Shown: positions 25,672 through 35,765, counted from the first letter of the stretch. The stretch is DNA of 64,000 nucleotides from Streptomyces achromogenes (GCF_030816715.1 NZ_JAUSYH010000001.1:2170001-2234000); one strand, 5' to 3'. Notes: generated from the letters alone by a model not told the origin. Numbers and translations are program-made.

Positions 25672-27200
25672 GCGGGGGGCTCCTCGTCGCCGGCACGACC
25701 TCCGACGCCGGCAAGAGCGTCGTCACCGCCGGGATCTGCCGGTGGCTGGTGCGACAGGGCGTCAAGGTCGCGCCGTTCAAGGCGCAGAACATGTCCCTCA
25801 ACTCCTTCGTGACACGGGAGGGCGCCGAGATCGGGCGGGCGCAGGCCATGCAGGCGCAGGCCTGCCGGGTGGAGCCGACCGCGCTGATGAACCCCGTGCT
25901 CCTCAAGCCGGGCGGGGAGCGCAGCAGCCAGGTCGTGCTGCTGGGCAGGCCGGTGGGCGAGATGAGCGCCCGCGGGTACCACGGGGGCCGGCAGCAAAGA
26001 CTCCTCGGCACCGTTCTCGACTGTCTCGCCGAGTTGCGGGGCACGTATGACGCGGTGATCTGTGAGGGGGCGGGCAGTCCCGCCGAGATCAACCTGCGGC
26101 GGACCGACATCGTGAACATGGGGATCGCGCGGAGCGCGCGGCTGCCCGTGCTCGTCGTCGGCGACATCGACCGGGGCGGGGTCTTCGCGTCGTTCTTCGG
26201 CACCGTCGCCCTGCTGTCGCCCGAGGACCAGGAACTGGTCGCCGGGTTCCTCGTCAACAAGTTCCGCGGGGACGTCTCCCTGCTGGAGCCGGGCCTGGAC
26301 ATGCTGCACGGGCTCACCGGACGGCGGACGTACGGGGTGCTGCCGTTCCGGCACGGGCTCGGGATCGACGAGGAGGACGGGCTGAGGGTCTCGCTGCGGG
26401 GGACCGTGCGGGAGTCGAACACCGCTCCGCCGGTCGGCGAGGACGTGCTGCGGGTCGCCGTCTGCGCGGTCCCGCTGATGTCCAACTTCACCGACGTGGA
26501 CGCGCTGGCCGCCGAGCCCGGCGTCGTCGTGCGGTTCGTCGACCGGCCCGAGGAACTGGCCGACGCCGACCTGGTCGTCGTACCGGGCACCCGGGGCACC
26601 GTGCGGGCGCTTCAGTGGCTGCGCGAACGCGGCCTCGCCGACGCGCTGGTGCGCCGGGCCGCCGAGCAGCGGCCCGTCCTCGGCGTCTGCGGGGGCTACC
26701 AGATCCTCGGCACGCGGATCGAGGACGAGGTCGAGAGCCGGCTCGGCCGGGTCGACGGGCTCGGCCTGCTCCCCGTGCGGGTGCGGTTCGCCCCGGAGAA
26801 GACCCTCACCCGCCCGGTGGGCGAAGCCCTCGGCGAGTCCGTCGAGGGGTACGAGATCCACCACGGGGTGGCCACCGTGGACGGCGGGGAGGCGTTCCTG
26901 CGCGACGACCGCGGGAACCCCCTGGACGGCTGCCGGGTCGGGCAGGTGTGGGGCACGCACTGGCACGGCTCGCTGGAGTCGGACGGGTTCCGGCGGGCAT
27001 TCCTGCGCGAGGTGGCCGCGGCCGCGGGCCGGCGTTTCGTGCCCGCTCCCGACACCTCGTTCGCCGCGCTGCGCGAGGAACAGCTGGACCGGCTCGGCGA
27101 CCTGATCGAGGAGCACGCGGACACCGACGCGCTCTGGCGGCTGATCGAGTCGGGCGCGCCGCGGGGACTGCCGTTCGTTCCCCCGGGAGCGCCCGCGTGA
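25668..27200 (+). CDS. cobQ: Cobyric acid synthase CobQ/CbiP
   Basis: A 510-residue enzyme that amidates four side chains of adenosylcobyrinic a,c-diamide with glutamine and ATP. The N-terminal ATPase domain has [15 protein letters not shown] (P-loop type) and [13 protein letters not shown]; the C-terminal glutamine amidotransferase domain has [10 protein letters not shown] with the nucleophile Cys, and EIHHGVA for the His. Length is normal. ATG 25668 overlaps the cobD stop, and its TGA overlaps a GTG start of a 58-codon frame (GTGA). The order cobD-cobQ is common in Streptomyces. Confidence 0.96.
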   Translation: MSGGLLVAGTTSDAGKSVVTAGICRWLVRQGVKVAPFKAQNMSLNSFVTREGAEIGRAQAMQAQACRVEPTALMNPVLLKPGGERSSQVVLLGRPVGEMSARGYHGGRQQRLLGTVLDCLAELRGTYDAVICEGAGSPAEINLRRTDIVNMGIARSARLPVLVVGDIDRGGVFASFFGTVALLSPEDQELVAGFLVNKFRGDVSLLEPGLDMLHGLTGRRTYGVLPFRHGLGIDEEDGLRVSLRGTVRESNTAPPVGEDVLRVAVCAVPLMSNFTDVDALAAEPGVVVRFVDRPEELADADLVVVPGTRGTVRALQWLRERGLADALVRRAAEQRPVLGVCGGYQILGTRIEDEVESRLGRVDGLGLLPVRVRFAPEKTLTRPVGEALGESVEGYEIHHGVATVDGGEAFLRDDRGNPLDGCRVGQVWGTHWHGSLESDGFRRAFLREVAAAAGRRFVPAPDTSFAALREEQLDRLGDLIEEHADTDALWRLIESGAPRGLPFVPPGAPA

Positions 27201-27373
27201 GCGGGCGCACGAGCGGGCGCGTGGTCGACCGCGTGGGCGCCGGGCCGTCGCCGTCGGCCGGCGGCGACCCGTTCCAGAAAGAGTCCGGCCGGTGGCCGCG
27301 GCGCGCCACCACCGAACGGCTGCGGGACGTCCGTCCCGCGCCGGAGGGCGAGTTGGAAGGCAACGAGAAGTGA
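27197..27373 (+). CDS. Possible 58-residue ORF at the place where cobN would be expected
   Basis: GTG 27197 overlaps the cobQ stop (GTGA) and its own TGA at 27371-27373 overlaps the start of the chelatase gene (GTGA). The product begins [16 protein letters not shown] and is Arg/Gly-rich and basic ([20 protein letters not shown]). Codon third positions are G/C-rich. I recognise no family and the length is small, so it may be an untranslated linker or the scar of a lost gene. From memory, S. coelicolor has the large cobN gene between the matching cobQ and chelatase genes; here only these 177 bases remain. Confidence 0.35.
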   Translation: MSGRTSGRVVDRVGAGPSPSAGGDPFQKESGRWPRRATTERLRDVRPAPEGELEGNEK

Positions 27374-29427
27374 GTACTCCTTTCCCGTTCACGGCCGTCG
27401 TCGGCCAGGACGACCTGCGGCTCGCGCTGCTGCTGAACGCCGTGTCGCCGGCGGTGGGCGGTGTGCTGGTGCGCGGCGAGAAGGGCACCGCCAAGTCGAC
27501 GGCGGTACGGGCGCTGTCGGCGCTCATGCCGGCGCTGGACGCGGTGACCGGCTGCCGGTTCTCCTGCGACCCGGCCTCGCCCGACCCGGCCTGCCCGGAC
27601 GGACCGCACGAGCGGGGGGCGTCCGAGACACGGCCGGCGCGGATGGTCGAACTGCCGGTGGGCGCCTCCGAGGACCGGCTGGTGGGAGCGCTGGACATCG
27701 AACGGGCGCTGGCGGAGGGCGTGAAGGCCTTCGAGCCGGGACTCCTCGCCGACGCGCACCGGGGCATCCTCTACGTCGACGAGGTCAACCTCCTCCACGA
27801 CCATCTGGTCGACCTGCTGCTGGACGCGGCCGCGATGGGCGCCTCGTACGTCGAGCGCGAGGGCGTCTCCGTACGGCACGCGGCCCGGTTCCTGCTCGTC
27901 GGCACCATGAACCCCGAGGAGGGCGAGCTGCGGCCGCAGTTGCTCGACCGGTTCGGGCTGACGGTGGAGGTGGCGGCCTCGCGCGAGCCCGACCAGCGGG
28001 TGGAGGTGGTGCGGCGGCGGCTCGCGCACGACGACGACCCCGAGGCGTTCGCCGCGCGCTGGGCGGACGAGGAGGCCGCCGTCCGCGCCCGGATCACGGC
28101 CGCGCGGGAACTGCTGCCGTCGGTGCGGCTGGGCGACGCGGCGCTGCGGCAGATCGCGGCGACGTGCGCCGCGTTCGAGGTGGACGGCATGCGCGCCGAC
28201 ATCGTCATGGCGCGCACGGCCACGGCGCTGGCCGCGTGGGCCGGACGGACCGACGTGCTCGCGGAGGACGTGCGGCAGGCCGCGCTGCTCGCGCTGCCGC
28301 ACCGCAGGCGGCGCAACCCCTTCGACGCGCCCGGACTCGACGAGGACAAGCTCGACGAGACGCTGGAGGAGTTCGGCGGCTCGGACGACGAGGACCCCGG
28401 CCCCGGCCCGCAGGGCCCCGAGGGCGGCCCTGACGGCGGTCCCGACGGCGGGGGCGGCCTGCCGCCGCAGTCCGGCGACGAGGCCGCCGACGCCACCGTG
28501 CCGCCGCAGGGCGACGGCGCCGGCCCCGACGCCGGGCGGAGCGAGGGGGGCGGCGCGGAGCCGCAGCCGGCCGGCCCGGGAGCCGGGGAGCAGTCCCCCG
28601 TGCGGGCCGCCGAGCCGTTCCGCACGAAGACGCTGAGCGTGCCCGGCATCGGCGAGGGCGCCGCCGGACGTCGCTCGCGGGCGCGCACCGAGCACGGCCG
28701 GACCACCGGCGCGCGACGCCCCCGGGGCACCCTCACCAAGCTCCACCTGGCGGCGACCGTGCACGCGGCCGCCCCGCACCAGCGGGCGCGGGGACGGACC
28801 GGGCCGGGGCTGGTGGTGCGGCGCGACGATCTGCGGCAGGCGGTCCGGGAGGGGCGCGAGGGGAACCTCGTGCTGTTCGTCGTGGACGCCTCGGGGTCGA
28901 TGGCCGCCCGGCAGCGGATGGGCGCGGTGAAGGGCGCGGTGCTGTCGCTGCTGCTCGACGCGTACCAGCGGCGGGACAAGGTCGGGCTCGTCACCTTCCG
29001 CGGCTCGGCCGCGGACGTCGCGCTGCCGCCCACCTCCTCGGTGGACGCGGCCGCCGTACGCCTGGAGTCGCTGCCCACCGGGGGGCGCACACCGCTGGCC
29101 GCCGGGCTGCTGCGGGCGCACGACGTGCTGCGCGTGGAGCGGCTGCGGGATCCGGCGCGGCGGGCCCTGGTCGTCGTGGTGACGGACGGACGGGCCACCG
29201 GGGGTCCCGAGCCGGTCGCGACGGCCGGACGGGCTGCCCGGCTGTTCGCGGCCGAGGGCGTCGCGAGCGTGGTCGTCGACTGCGAGTCGGGGCCGGTACG
29301 GCTCGGGCTCGCCGGGGAGCTCGCCGCAGAGCTGGGGGGAACCGCCGTCACGCTGGACGAGCTGCGGGCGGACTCCATCGCCGGATTGGTGAAGAACGTG
29401 CAGGGAACTTCGAGGAGGGCCGCTTAA
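27370..29427 (+). CDS. Magnesium/cobalt chelatase ChlI-ChlD fusion (AAA+ plus von Willebrand A domain)
   Basis: A 685-residue protein combining the two small chelatase subunits. Residues 1-320 form an AAA+ ATPase (Walker [11 protein letters not shown], Walker [12 protein letters not shown], sensor [19 protein letters not shown]). A long Gly/Asp/Pro-rich linker follows (about residues 335-420), and then a von Willebrand A domain with a MIDAS motif ([12 protein letters not shown]) and TDGRATGG. Such proteins work with CobN to insert cobalt into hydrogenobyrinic acid diamide. Start GTG 27370, preceded by GGAAGG. Its stop TAA shares a base with the cobO ATG. The CobN partner is not encoded here. 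Confidence 0.92.
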   Translation: MSTPFPFTAVVGQDDLRLALLLNAVSPAVGGVLVRGEKGTAKSTAVRALSALMPALDAVTGCRFSCDPASPDPACPDGPHERGASETRPARMVELPVGASEDRLVGALDIERALAEGVKAFEPGLLADAHRGILYVDEVNLLHDHLVDLLLDAAAMGASYVEREGVSVRHAARFLLVGTMNPEEGELRPQLLDRFGLTVEVAASREPDQRVEVVRRRLAHDDDPEAFAARWADEEAAVRARITAARELLPSVRLGDAALRQIAATCAAFEVDGMRADIVMARTATALAAWAGRTDVLAEDVRQAALLALPHRRRRNPFDAPGLDEDKLDETLEEFGGSDDEDPGPGPQGPEGGPDGGPDGGGGLPPQSGDEAADATVPPQGDGAGPDAGRSEGGGAEPQPAGPGAGEQSPVRAAEPFRTKTLSVPGIGEGAAGRRSRARTEHGRTTGARRPRGTLTKLHLAATVHAAAPHQRARGRTGPGLVVRRDDLRQAVREGREGNLVLFVVDASGSMAARQRMGAVKGAVLSLLLDAYQRRDKVGLVTFRGSAADVALPPTSSVDAAAVRLESLPTGGRTPLAAGLLRAHDVLRVERLRDPARRALVVVVTDGRATGGPEPVATAGRAARLFAAEGVASVVVDCESGPVRLGLAGELAAELGGTAVTLDELRADSIAGLVKNVQGTSRRAA

Positions 29428-30026
29428 TGCCGCAGGGACAGCCGAGTGTCGTGCCGGACGACGGACTGACGACGCGTCAGCGCCGCAACCGGGCACTCGT
29501 CATGGTGCACACGGGCATCGGCAAGGGGAAGTCGACCGCCGCCTTCGGGCTCGCGCTGCGGGCCTGGAACCAGGGCTGGCCGATCGGGGTGTTCCAGTTC
29601 GTCAAGTCGGCGAAGTGGAAGGTCGGCGAGGAGAACGCGCTGCGGGTGCTGGGGGCGTCCGGCGAGGGCGGTTCCGTCGACTGGCACAAGATGGGCGAGG
29701 GCTGGTCGTGGGTGCAGCGCGACCAACAGCTCGACAACGAGGAGAAGGCCCGCGAGGGCTGGGAGCAGGTCAAGCGGGACCTCGCCGCCGAGGCGTACAA
29801 GCTGTACGTGCTCGACGAGTTCGCCTATCCGCTGCACTGGGGGTGGATCGACGTCGACGAGGTGATCTCGGTGTTGCGGGACCGGCCGGGGACGCAGCAC
29901 GTCGTCATCACCGGACGCAACGCGCCCGGGAAGCTCGTGGACTTCGCCGACCTGGTCACCGACATGTCCAAGGTCAAGCATCCGATGGACGCGGGGCAGA
30001 AGGGGCAGAGGGGCATCGAGTGGTGA
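29427..30026 (+). CDS. cobO: Cob(I)yrinic acid a,c-diamide adenosyltransferase CobO/BtuR
   Basis: A 199-residue adenosyltransferase that puts the 5'-deoxyadenosyl group on cobalt. The P-loop is VHTGIGKGKSTAAFGLALRA, in the typical CobO form, followed by GVFQFVKSAKWKVGEENAL, and later LYVLDEFAYPLHWGWIDVDE and VITGRNAPGKLVDFADLVTD. Start ATG 29427 shares its A with the upstream TAA. It ends with GIEW, four bases before the cobB GTG, so the run chlID-cobO-cobB is one transcription unit. Confidence 0.96.
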   Translation: MPQGQPSVVPDDGLTTRQRRNRALVMVHTGIGKGKSTAAFGLALRAWNQGWPIGVFQFVKSAKWKVGEENALRVLGASGEGGSVDWHKMGEGWSWVQRDQQLDNEEKAREGWEQVKRDLAAEAYKLYVLDEFAYPLHWGWIDVDEVISVLRDRPGTQHVVITGRNAPGKLVDFADLVTDMSKVKHPMDAGQKGQRGIEW

Positions 30027-30030
30027 CGCC

Positions 30031-31536
30031 GTGCTGACGCCCCCCGCCGCGACGCCGTCCGCGCCTCCGCCCCCGGCGCCTTCGGCCTCGTCCTCCGTAC
30101 CCCGGCTCGTCATCGCCGCGCCCTCCTCGGGCAGCGGCAAGACCACCGTCGCGACGGGGCTGATGGCCGCGTTCGCCGCGCGCGGACTCGCCGTGTCCCC
30201 GCACAAGGTCGGGCCGGACTACATCGACCCCGGGTACCACTCGCTCGCGACCGGGCGGGTGGGCCGCAACCTCGACGCGTACCTGTGCGGGCCGCAGCTG
30301 GTCGGCCCGCTGTTCGCGCACGGTGCGCGCGGCTGCGACCTGGCGATCGTCGAGGGCGTGATGGGGATGTACGACGGGGCCGCGGGAGAGGGCGAACTGG
30401 CCTCCACCGCCCAGGTGGCGAAGCTGCTGCGGGCGCCGGTGGTGCTCGTGGTCGACGCCTCGTCGCAGTCCCGGTCGGTGGCGGCACTGGTGCACGGGTT
30501 CATCTCCTGGGACCCGGAGGTACGGGTCGGGGGCGTGATCCTCAACAAGGTCGCCTCCGACCGGCACGAGGAACTGCTGCGGGACGCCCTGGAGTCGGCC
30601 GGGACGCCGGTGCTGGGCGTGGTGCGGCGGGCCCCGCGGGTGGACACGCCGTCCCGGCACCTCGGGCTGGTGCCGGTCGCCGAACGGCGGGCCGAGGCGG
30701 TGGACTCCGTCGCGGCGATGGCGGCACAGGTGGCGCAGGGGTGCGACCTCGAGGCGCTGCTCGCACTGGCACGCGGCGCGGGAGACCTGTCCTGCGCGCA
30801 GTGGGACGCGGCCGAGGCCCTGCGGGCCGCCGTGCCCGCACCGGCCCTCGACACGCCGGCCCTCGGCACGCCTGCTCTCGACGTCCGGGCTCCGCGGTCC
30901 GACGCCGGCGGGCTGCGGCCGGGCGGCACGGGCCGGCCGGTGGTCGCCGTCGCCGGCGGCTCCGCCTTCACCTTCTCCTACGCCGAGCACGCCGAACTGC
31001 TCACCGCCGCCGGCGCCGAGGTCCTCCCCTTCGATCCGCTGCGGGACGAGCGACTGCCCGAAGGAACCGCGGGGTTGGTCGTCGGGGGCGGGTTCCCCGA
31101 GATGTACGCGGCCGAGCTGTCCGCGAACGAGCCGCTGCGCAAGTCGGTCGCGGTCCTCGTGGACCGGGGGGCGCCCGTCGCCGCCGAGTGCGCCGGGCTG
31201 CTCTATCTGTGCCGTGAGCTGGACGGGCAGCCCATGTGCGGGGTGCTCGACGCGAGCGCGCGGATGAGCGGACGGCTCACGCTCGGGTACCGGGACGCGG
31301 TCGCCGTGAGCGACAGCGCGCTGGCCGTGGCCGGGACCCGGATGCGGGGCCACGAGTTCCACCGGACCGTCGTGGAACCCGGCGCGGGTACGACCCCCGC
31401 CTGGGGGCTGCGGACCCCACAGCGGCGGCTCGAGGGGTTCGTGGAGCGCGGCGTGCACGCGAGCTATCTGCACACGCACTGGGCGTCCGAACCGGGCGTG
31501 GTCCGCCGGTTCGTGGAGAGGTGCCGGACGTCATGA
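30031..31536 (+). CDS. cobB: Cobyrinic acid a,c-diamide synthase CobB/CbiA
   Basis: A 501-residue enzyme that amidates the a and c side chains of (hydrogeno)cobyrinic acid. The N-terminal P-loop domain has APSSGSGKTTVATGLMAAFA and HKVGPDYIDPGYH; VEGVMGMYDG is also family-typical. The C-terminal amidotransferase domain has GGGFPEMYAAEL, the Cys in AAECAGLLYL, and HTHWASEPG at the end. A Pro/Ala/Ser-rich stretch precedes residue 25. A short Asp/Pro repeat linker (ALDTPALGTPALDVRAP) joins the domains. Start GTG 30031. It is the last gene of this cobalamin run on the plus strand. Confidence 0.95.
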   Translation: MLTPPAATPSAPPPPAPSASSSVPRLVIAAPSSGSGKTTVATGLMAAFAARGLAVSPHKVGPDYIDPGYHSLATGRVGRNLDAYLCGPQLVGPLFAHGARGCDLAIVEGVMGMYDGAAGEGELASTAQVAKLLRAPVVLVVDASSQSRSVAALVHGFISWDPEVRVGGVILNKVASDRHEELLRDALESAGTPVLGVVRRAPRVDTPSRHLGLVPVAERRAEAVDSVAAMAAQVAQGCDLEALLALARGAGDLSCAQWDAAEALRAAVPAPALDTPALGTPALDVRAPRSDAGGLRPGGTGRPVVAVAGGSAFTFSYAEHAELLTAAGAEVLPFDPLRDERLPEGTAGLVVGGGFPEMYAAELSANEPLRKSVAVLVDRGAPVAAECAGLLYLCRELDGQPMCGVLDASARMSGRLTLGYRDAVAVSDSALAVAGTRMRGHEFHRTVVEPGAGTTPAWGLRTPQRRLEGFVERGVHASYLHTHWASEPGVVRRFVERCRTS

Positions 31537-31664
31537 GCGGCAGGCGGGCCGTCGGGCAGCCGGGGCCGCGGGCCCTGACCGGCTTCCGTCCGGCGCGCGC
31601 CCGCCGCTCGGAGCCCGTGCACCGGCCCCCGTACGGGCCCGGGCGCGGGTCGGTCCACAGGCAC

Positions 31665-32393
31665 TCAGGACGCCAGGCCGACCACCAGCCAGATGAAGAC
31701 CGCGCCCGCGATCGTGCACAGCACGGTCGAGCGGGCCGGGTGCTCGTGGTGGGCCTCGGGGAGGATCTCGGCGGCCGCCAGGTACAGCAGCGCGCCCCCG
31801 AAGAACCCGAGATAGCCGCCGAGCACCTGCTCCGGGATGGAGACGAAGGACGTCGAGGCCGCGCCCACGACCGGGGCCGCCGCGTCCGCCACCAGCATGG
31901 CCTGGGCCTTGCGACGGGCGTTCCCGTAGAGGCTCGTGATCGTGTACGTGTTGAAGCCGTCCGCGAAGTCGTGGGCGATGACCGCGAGCGCCACGGCCGC
32001 TCCCATGCCGCCGTCCACCTGGAAGGCCGCGCCGATCGCCACGCCGTCCATCGCGCTGTGGCCGACCATCGCGGCGGCGGCCGTGAGACCCACCTCGGGC
32101 GCGCGCAGGGCCGTCTCCTCCGCGCCGTGCGCCGCCTGGCGGGCCGCGAGCAGCCGTTCCACCAGATGGGCCAGCAGGAACCCGGCCACGAAGAGCAGCA
32201 GCGCGGCCGGCACGCCGAAGACCTCGGTGCCGGCCGCGTCGAGCGCCTCCGGCAGCAGGTCGAGGCCGACCACGCCCAGCATCAGGCCGCCGGCCAGGCC
32301 CAGCACGAGGTGGCGGCGGTCGGTCACCCGCTGTGCCGTCCAGCCGCCGGCCAGCGTCATGAGGAACGCGCCGAGCGCGACGAAGACCGCCAT
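31665..32393 (-). CDS. ZIP family metal transporter
   Basis: A 242-residue ZIP-type transporter with eight hydrophobic segments. The metal site is visible in TM4-TM5-like segments: GHSAMDGVAIGAAF and VIAHDFADGFNTY, both with the His and Asp pattern of ZIP proteins. It lies between cobB and the CobE-CobC gene on the opposite strand. ZIP proteins carry Zn2+, Fe2+ or other divalent metals; its place inside a cobalamin cluster makes cobalt or zinc worth testing, but the sequence does not decide. Start ATG 32393. Confidence 0.88.
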   Translation of the reverse strand: MAVFVALGAFLMTLAGGWTAQRVTDRRHLVLGLAGGLMLGVVGLDLLPEALDAAGTEVFGVPAALLLFVAGFLLAHLVERLLAARQAAHGAEETALRAPEVGLTAAAAMVGHSAMDGVAIGAAFQVDGGMGAAVALAVIAHDFADGFNTYTITSLYGNARRKAQAMLVADAAAPVVGAASTSFVSIPEQVLGGYLGFFGGALLYLAAAEILPEAHHEHPARSTVLCTIAGAVFIWLVVGLAS

Positions 32394-32526
32394 GGACCCT
32401 TGCTATCCGATCGACCCCCGATCGCGCACATCCGCGCCGCGACGTGACGACGCCAAGCCCGGACGAAACCTCCTAAAGCGCGGAAACACCGAAGCCGCAC
32501 AGACCCTGGTGAGAGGACGTGCCCGT

Positions 32527-34290
32527 ATGACCGACGCCGCCGCCGCCCCGGCGCACGCCCCCGTGCCGTCCGGATCCCCGGCGGCCGCCCCCGCGACGTC
32601 CGACGCGGTGGACGCCTGCCCCGAGACGCACGGGAGCGTGGGCGGGGACGGCGTGGCGTTCCTCGTCGTCGGGGTCGGCGCGTCCACGGGAGTTCCCGCC
32701 GCCGAGGTGGTCGAGCTGGTGGAGAACGCGGTGCGGGAGGCGGGGCGGTCCGTCCGTGACCTCGCCGAGCTCGCCACGGTCGACGTCCGGGCCGGCGAGC
32801 CGGGTCTGGTGGAGGCCGCCCGGCGGCTCGGCGTGCCCGTGGTGACGTACTCCGCGCGGCAGCTGGCGGGTGTGAGGGTGCCCCACCCCTCCGACGCGCC
32901 GTTCGCCGCCCTGGGCACCGCGTCGGTGGCGGAGGCGGCCGCGCTGATCGGCGGGGGCGAGCTCGTGGTGCCCAAACGCCGGTCGGCCGGCACGCCGGCT
33001 AGGGCGACCTGCGCCGTCGCGCGCAGACCTGGCCGCCCCGGCCTGCCCGGCGCCCCCGCCGAATCCGCCCACGCCGAATCCGCCGCCGCGCCCCCGGACG
33101 ACGTCGCCGCGACGAGCGCGAGCCGCACGGACATCCCCCACCCGGGCATCACCCTCACGGACAGGGAAACGCGCACTCCCATGCACACCGACGGACAAGC
33201 CGACGAGCACGCCGACGGCCGGGGCGGCGTTCCCGACCCCACGCACGACCTGCGCCACCACGGTGACGCCGAGACGCGGGACGACGGCTCGGCCCTGGTC
33301 GATCTCGCCGTGAACGTCCGCGCGGACACGCCTCCGCGCTGGCTGCTCGAGCGCGTCGCGGCCTCCCTGGGCGGTCTCGCGGCCTATCCGGACGGGCGGG
33401 CCGCGCGGGCGGCCGTCGCGGCGCGGCACGGCCTGCCCGTGGAGCGGGTGCTGCTGACGGCGGGCGCGGCGGAGGCGTTCGTGCTGCTGGCGCGGGCCCT
33501 GCGGGTGCGGCGGCCGGTGGTGGTGCATCCGCAGTTCACCGAGCCGGAGGCGGCGCTGCGCGATGCCGGGCACCACGTGGGCCGGGTGCTGCTGCGCGCG
33601 CGGGACGGCTTCCGGCTGGATCCGGCGGCCGTTCCCGACGACGCCGACCTGGTGGTGATCGGCAATCCGACGAACCCCACGTCGGTGCTGCACCCCGCGG
33701 ACACGATCCGGCGGCTGGCGCGGGCCGGGCGGACGCTGGTGGTCGACGAGGCGTTCATGGACGCGGTGCCGGGCGAGCGGGAGGCCCTCGCCGGGCGGGC
33801 GGACGTGCCCGGTCTGGTGGTGCTGCGCAGCCTGACCAAGACCTGGGGACTCGCGGGACTGCGGATCGGGTACGTCCTCGCCGCGCCGGAGACGATCGCC
33901 GAACTGGAGCGGGCACAGCCGCTGTGGCCGGTGTCCACGCCGGCGCTCGCCGCCGCACAGGCCTGCGTGGAACCGCAGGCGCTGGCGGAAGCCGGGCACG
34001 CGGCGCACCGCATCGCCGCGGACCGGGCCCATCTCGTCGCCGGCCTCGAGGAGTTCGCCTCGGACGGGCTGCGGGTAGCGGGGCCGGCCCAGGGCCCCTT
34101 CGTGCTCGTCCGGCTGCCGCGGGCGGCCGCGGTCCGCCGGCAGCTGCGCGTCCTGGGGTTCGCGGTCCGGCGCGGGGACACCTTCCCGGGGCTGGACGAG
34201 GAGTGGCTGCGGCTGGCGGTGCGGGACCGGGTGACGGTCAACCGCTTTCTCCAGGCGCTGGACCAGGCGCTGGCGCTGACGCGCGGCTGA
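32527..34290 (+). CDS. CbiG/CobE domain fused to CobC-type PLP aminotransferase
   Basis: A 587-residue protein. Residues 43-155 form a CbiG C-terminal/CobE-like domain (GVAFLVVGVGASTGVPAAEV ... GRSVRDLAELATVDVRAGEP ... SARQLAGVRVPHPS). A low-complexity linker rich in Pro, Ala and Asp/His follows (about 160-255). The rest is a class I/II aminotransferase of the CobC (Rv2231c-like) group, with NPTNPTSVLHP and the PLP-binding SLTKTWGLAGLRIGYV. Both domains serve cobalamin synthesis: ring chemistry and the aminopropanol arm. ATG 32527 follows GAGAGGA. An internal ATG at 33181 could yield a free CobC; elsewhere the two are often separate genes. Confidence 0.85.
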   Translation: MTDAAAAPAHAPVPSGSPAAAPATSDAVDACPETHGSVGGDGVAFLVVGVGASTGVPAAEVVELVENAVREAGRSVRDLAELATVDVRAGEPGLVEAARRLGVPVVTYSARQLAGVRVPHPSDAPFAALGTASVAEAAALIGGGELVVPKRRSAGTPARATCAVARRPGRPGLPGAPAESAHAESAAAPPDDVAATSASRTDIPHPGITLTDRETRTPMHTDGQADEHADGRGGVPDPTHDLRHHGDAETRDDGSALVDLAVNVRADTPPRWLLERVAASLGGLAAYPDGRAARAAVAARHGLPVERVLLTAGAAEAFVLLARALRVRRPVVVHPQFTEPEAALRDAGHHVGRVLLRARDGFRLDPAAVPDDADLVVIGNPTNPTSVLHPADTIRRLARAGRTLVVDEAFMDAVPGEREALAGRADVPGLVVLRSLTKTWGLAGLRIGYVLAAPETIAELERAQPLWPVSTPALAAAQACVEPQALAEAGHAAHRIAADRAHLVAGLEEFASDGLRVAGPAQGPFVLVRLPRAAAVRRQLRVLGFAVRRGDTFPGLDEEWLRLAVRDRVTVNRFLQALDQALALTRG

Positions 34291-34664
34291 AAGGGCACGA
34301 AGGACGGAACGCGCGAAAGCCACACGAGGGGCGAGGCACGAGGGGCAGGGCGCGAGGACGGGCGGCGCGCAGGAGCGGAAAGGCCGGGGCGACGCAGAGC
34401 AGCGGAAGCCGGGGGACGTGCAGCCTGGCGTGGACGAGGCGGGTGGACGCCTCGGCGTTCCTCCCGTCCACCGCCGCCCTGGCCTCGGCGACGTCGGCGC
34501 GCGGCCCACTGAACGGCCTTCCGCCGGCGACGCCGTCCGACCCGGCCGTCGGCGGCGGTCCTCTCGGCGCTCTGCGGCGCGTGCACCTCGTTGAGGGAGA
34601 CGGCGAGCGGGACGGCGACGGATCTGTTGAGCAGGGACACGTCGAGGCCGGCGCGCGGTCCGCC
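34291..34664. other. 374-base convergent gap after the CobE-CobC gene
   Basis: The gap lies between the stop of the CobE-CobC gene and the end of the amidohydrolase gene. The left half is purine-rich (GAAAGGGCACGAAGGACGG and similar). On the minus strand, short stretches such as ADVAEARAAVDGRNAEASTR read like protein but in a frame without a start or family resemblance, while MSLLNRSVAVPLAVSLNEVH starts at 34640 in another frame. It could be a decayed gene fragment. I make no gene call. Confidence 0.4.
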
Positions 34665-35756
34665 TCAGCCCACGATCCTGCCGTTCAGCACGATCCTCCG
34701 GGGCGCCGCCAGCACGCGGACGTCGGCGCGCGGGTCCGTCTCGTACACCACCAGGTCCGCCGGCGCTCCCTCGTCCAGTCCGGGGCGTCCGAGCCACGCG
34801 CGTGCGCCCCACGTCGTCGCCGAGAGCGCCCGCAGCGGGGGGATGCCCGCGGTCACCAGCTCGGCGACCTCGGCCGCCACCAGACCGTGCGGCAGCGAAC
34901 CGCCGGCGTCCGTGCCGACGAAGACCGGGATGCCGGCGTCGTAGGCGGAGCGGACGGTGTCGTACCGGCGCGCGTGGAGCCTGCGCATGTGGGCCGACCA
35001 GCGCGGGAACCTGGCCTCCCCGCCGGCTGCGAGCTCCGGGAACGTGGCGATGTTGACCAGGGTCGGGACGATCGCCACGCCCCGCTCCGCGAACAGGGGG
35101 ACGAGATCGTCCGTCAGGCCGGTCGCGTGCTCGACGCAGTCGATGCCGGACTCGACCAGATCGCGCAGCGAGTTCTCGGCGAAGCAGTGCGCCGTGACGC
35201 GCGCGCCCAGCCGGTGGGCCTCGGCGATGGCCGCCTCCGCCGCCTCCCGCGGCCAGCTGGGGGCCAGATCGCCTGCCTCGCGGTCGATCCAGTCGCCGAC
35301 CAGCTTGACCCAGCCGTCGCCGCGCCGGGCCTCCCGGGCGACGTACGCGACGAGGTCGTCGGGCTCGATCTCGTGCGCGTAGCCGCGGAGGTAGCGGCGG
35401 GTGCGGGCGATGTGCCGGCCCGCACGGATGATCTTCGGGAGGTCGTCGCGGTCGTCGACCCAGCGGGTGTCCGAGGGCGAGCCGGCGTCCCTCAGCAGCA
35501 GGGCGCCGGCCCCGCGGTCCGTCAGCGCCTGCTTCTCCGCGACGTCCGGCTCGACCGGCCCGTGCGCGCCGAGGCCCACATGGCAGTGCGCGTCGACGAG
35601 ACCGGGCAGCGCCCAGCCCTCGACGGTCCGGACCTCGCGGGCCCCGGCGGGACGGCCGTAGGAGATCCGGCCGCCGACGACCCACAGCTCGTCGCGGACG
35701 TCGTCGGGTCCGGCCAGGACCCTGCCCTTCACGTGCAGCACCGGGTGATCGCTCAT
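34665..35756 (-). CDS. Amidohydrolase family protein
   Basis: A 363-residue metal-dependent hydrolase of the amidohydrolase superfamily. The metal-binding HxH is in LPGLVDAHCHVGLG; the conserved Lys is possibly in WVKLVGDW; later His residues lie in VTAHCFAEN and VEHATG, and the Asp in VFVGTDAGG. It resembles imidazolonepropionase/prolidase-type members but the substrate is unknown. It is the last gene of a four-gene minus-strand operon, nine bases after the ABC ATPase stop, so a substrate derived from an imported amino acid or peptide-like compound is plausible. ATG 35756. Confidence 0.88.
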   Translation of the reverse strand: MSDHPVLHVKGRVLAGPDDVRDELWVVGGRISYGRPAGAREVRTVEGWALPGLVDAHCHVGLGAHGPVEPDVAEKQALTDRGAGALLLRDAGSPSDTRWVDDRDDLPKIIRAGRHIARTRRYLRGYAHEIEPDDLVAYVAREARRGDGWVKLVGDWIDREAGDLAPSWPREAAEAAIAEAHRLGARVTAHCFAENSLRDLVESGIDCVEHATGLTDDLVPLFAERGVAIVPTLVNIATFPELAAGGEARFPRWSAHMRRLHARRYDTVRSAYDAGIPVFVGTDAGGSLPHGLVAAEVAELVTAGIPPLRALSATTWGARAWLGRPGLDEGAPADLVVYETDPRADVRVLAAPRRIVLNGRIVG

Positions 35757-35765
35757 GCGTGCACC

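Noticed and set aside
26806..29496. 896-codon open frame on the minus strand opposite cobQ and the chelatase gene
   Set aside because: It lies opposite well-supported genes, has Arg/Pro/His-rich composition typical of antisense frames in GC-rich DNA, and matches no family.
31533..32447. Plus-strand frame starting with an ATGA overlap at the end of cobB
   Set aside because: After a few codons it is the antisense of the ZIP transporter gene and is His/Arg/Glu-rich without any domain.
32394..32526. Second cobalamin riboswitch before the CobE-CobC gene
   Set aside because: The conserved GCCGGTG..AGTCCGGC core is absent, although AAGCCGCAC occurs.
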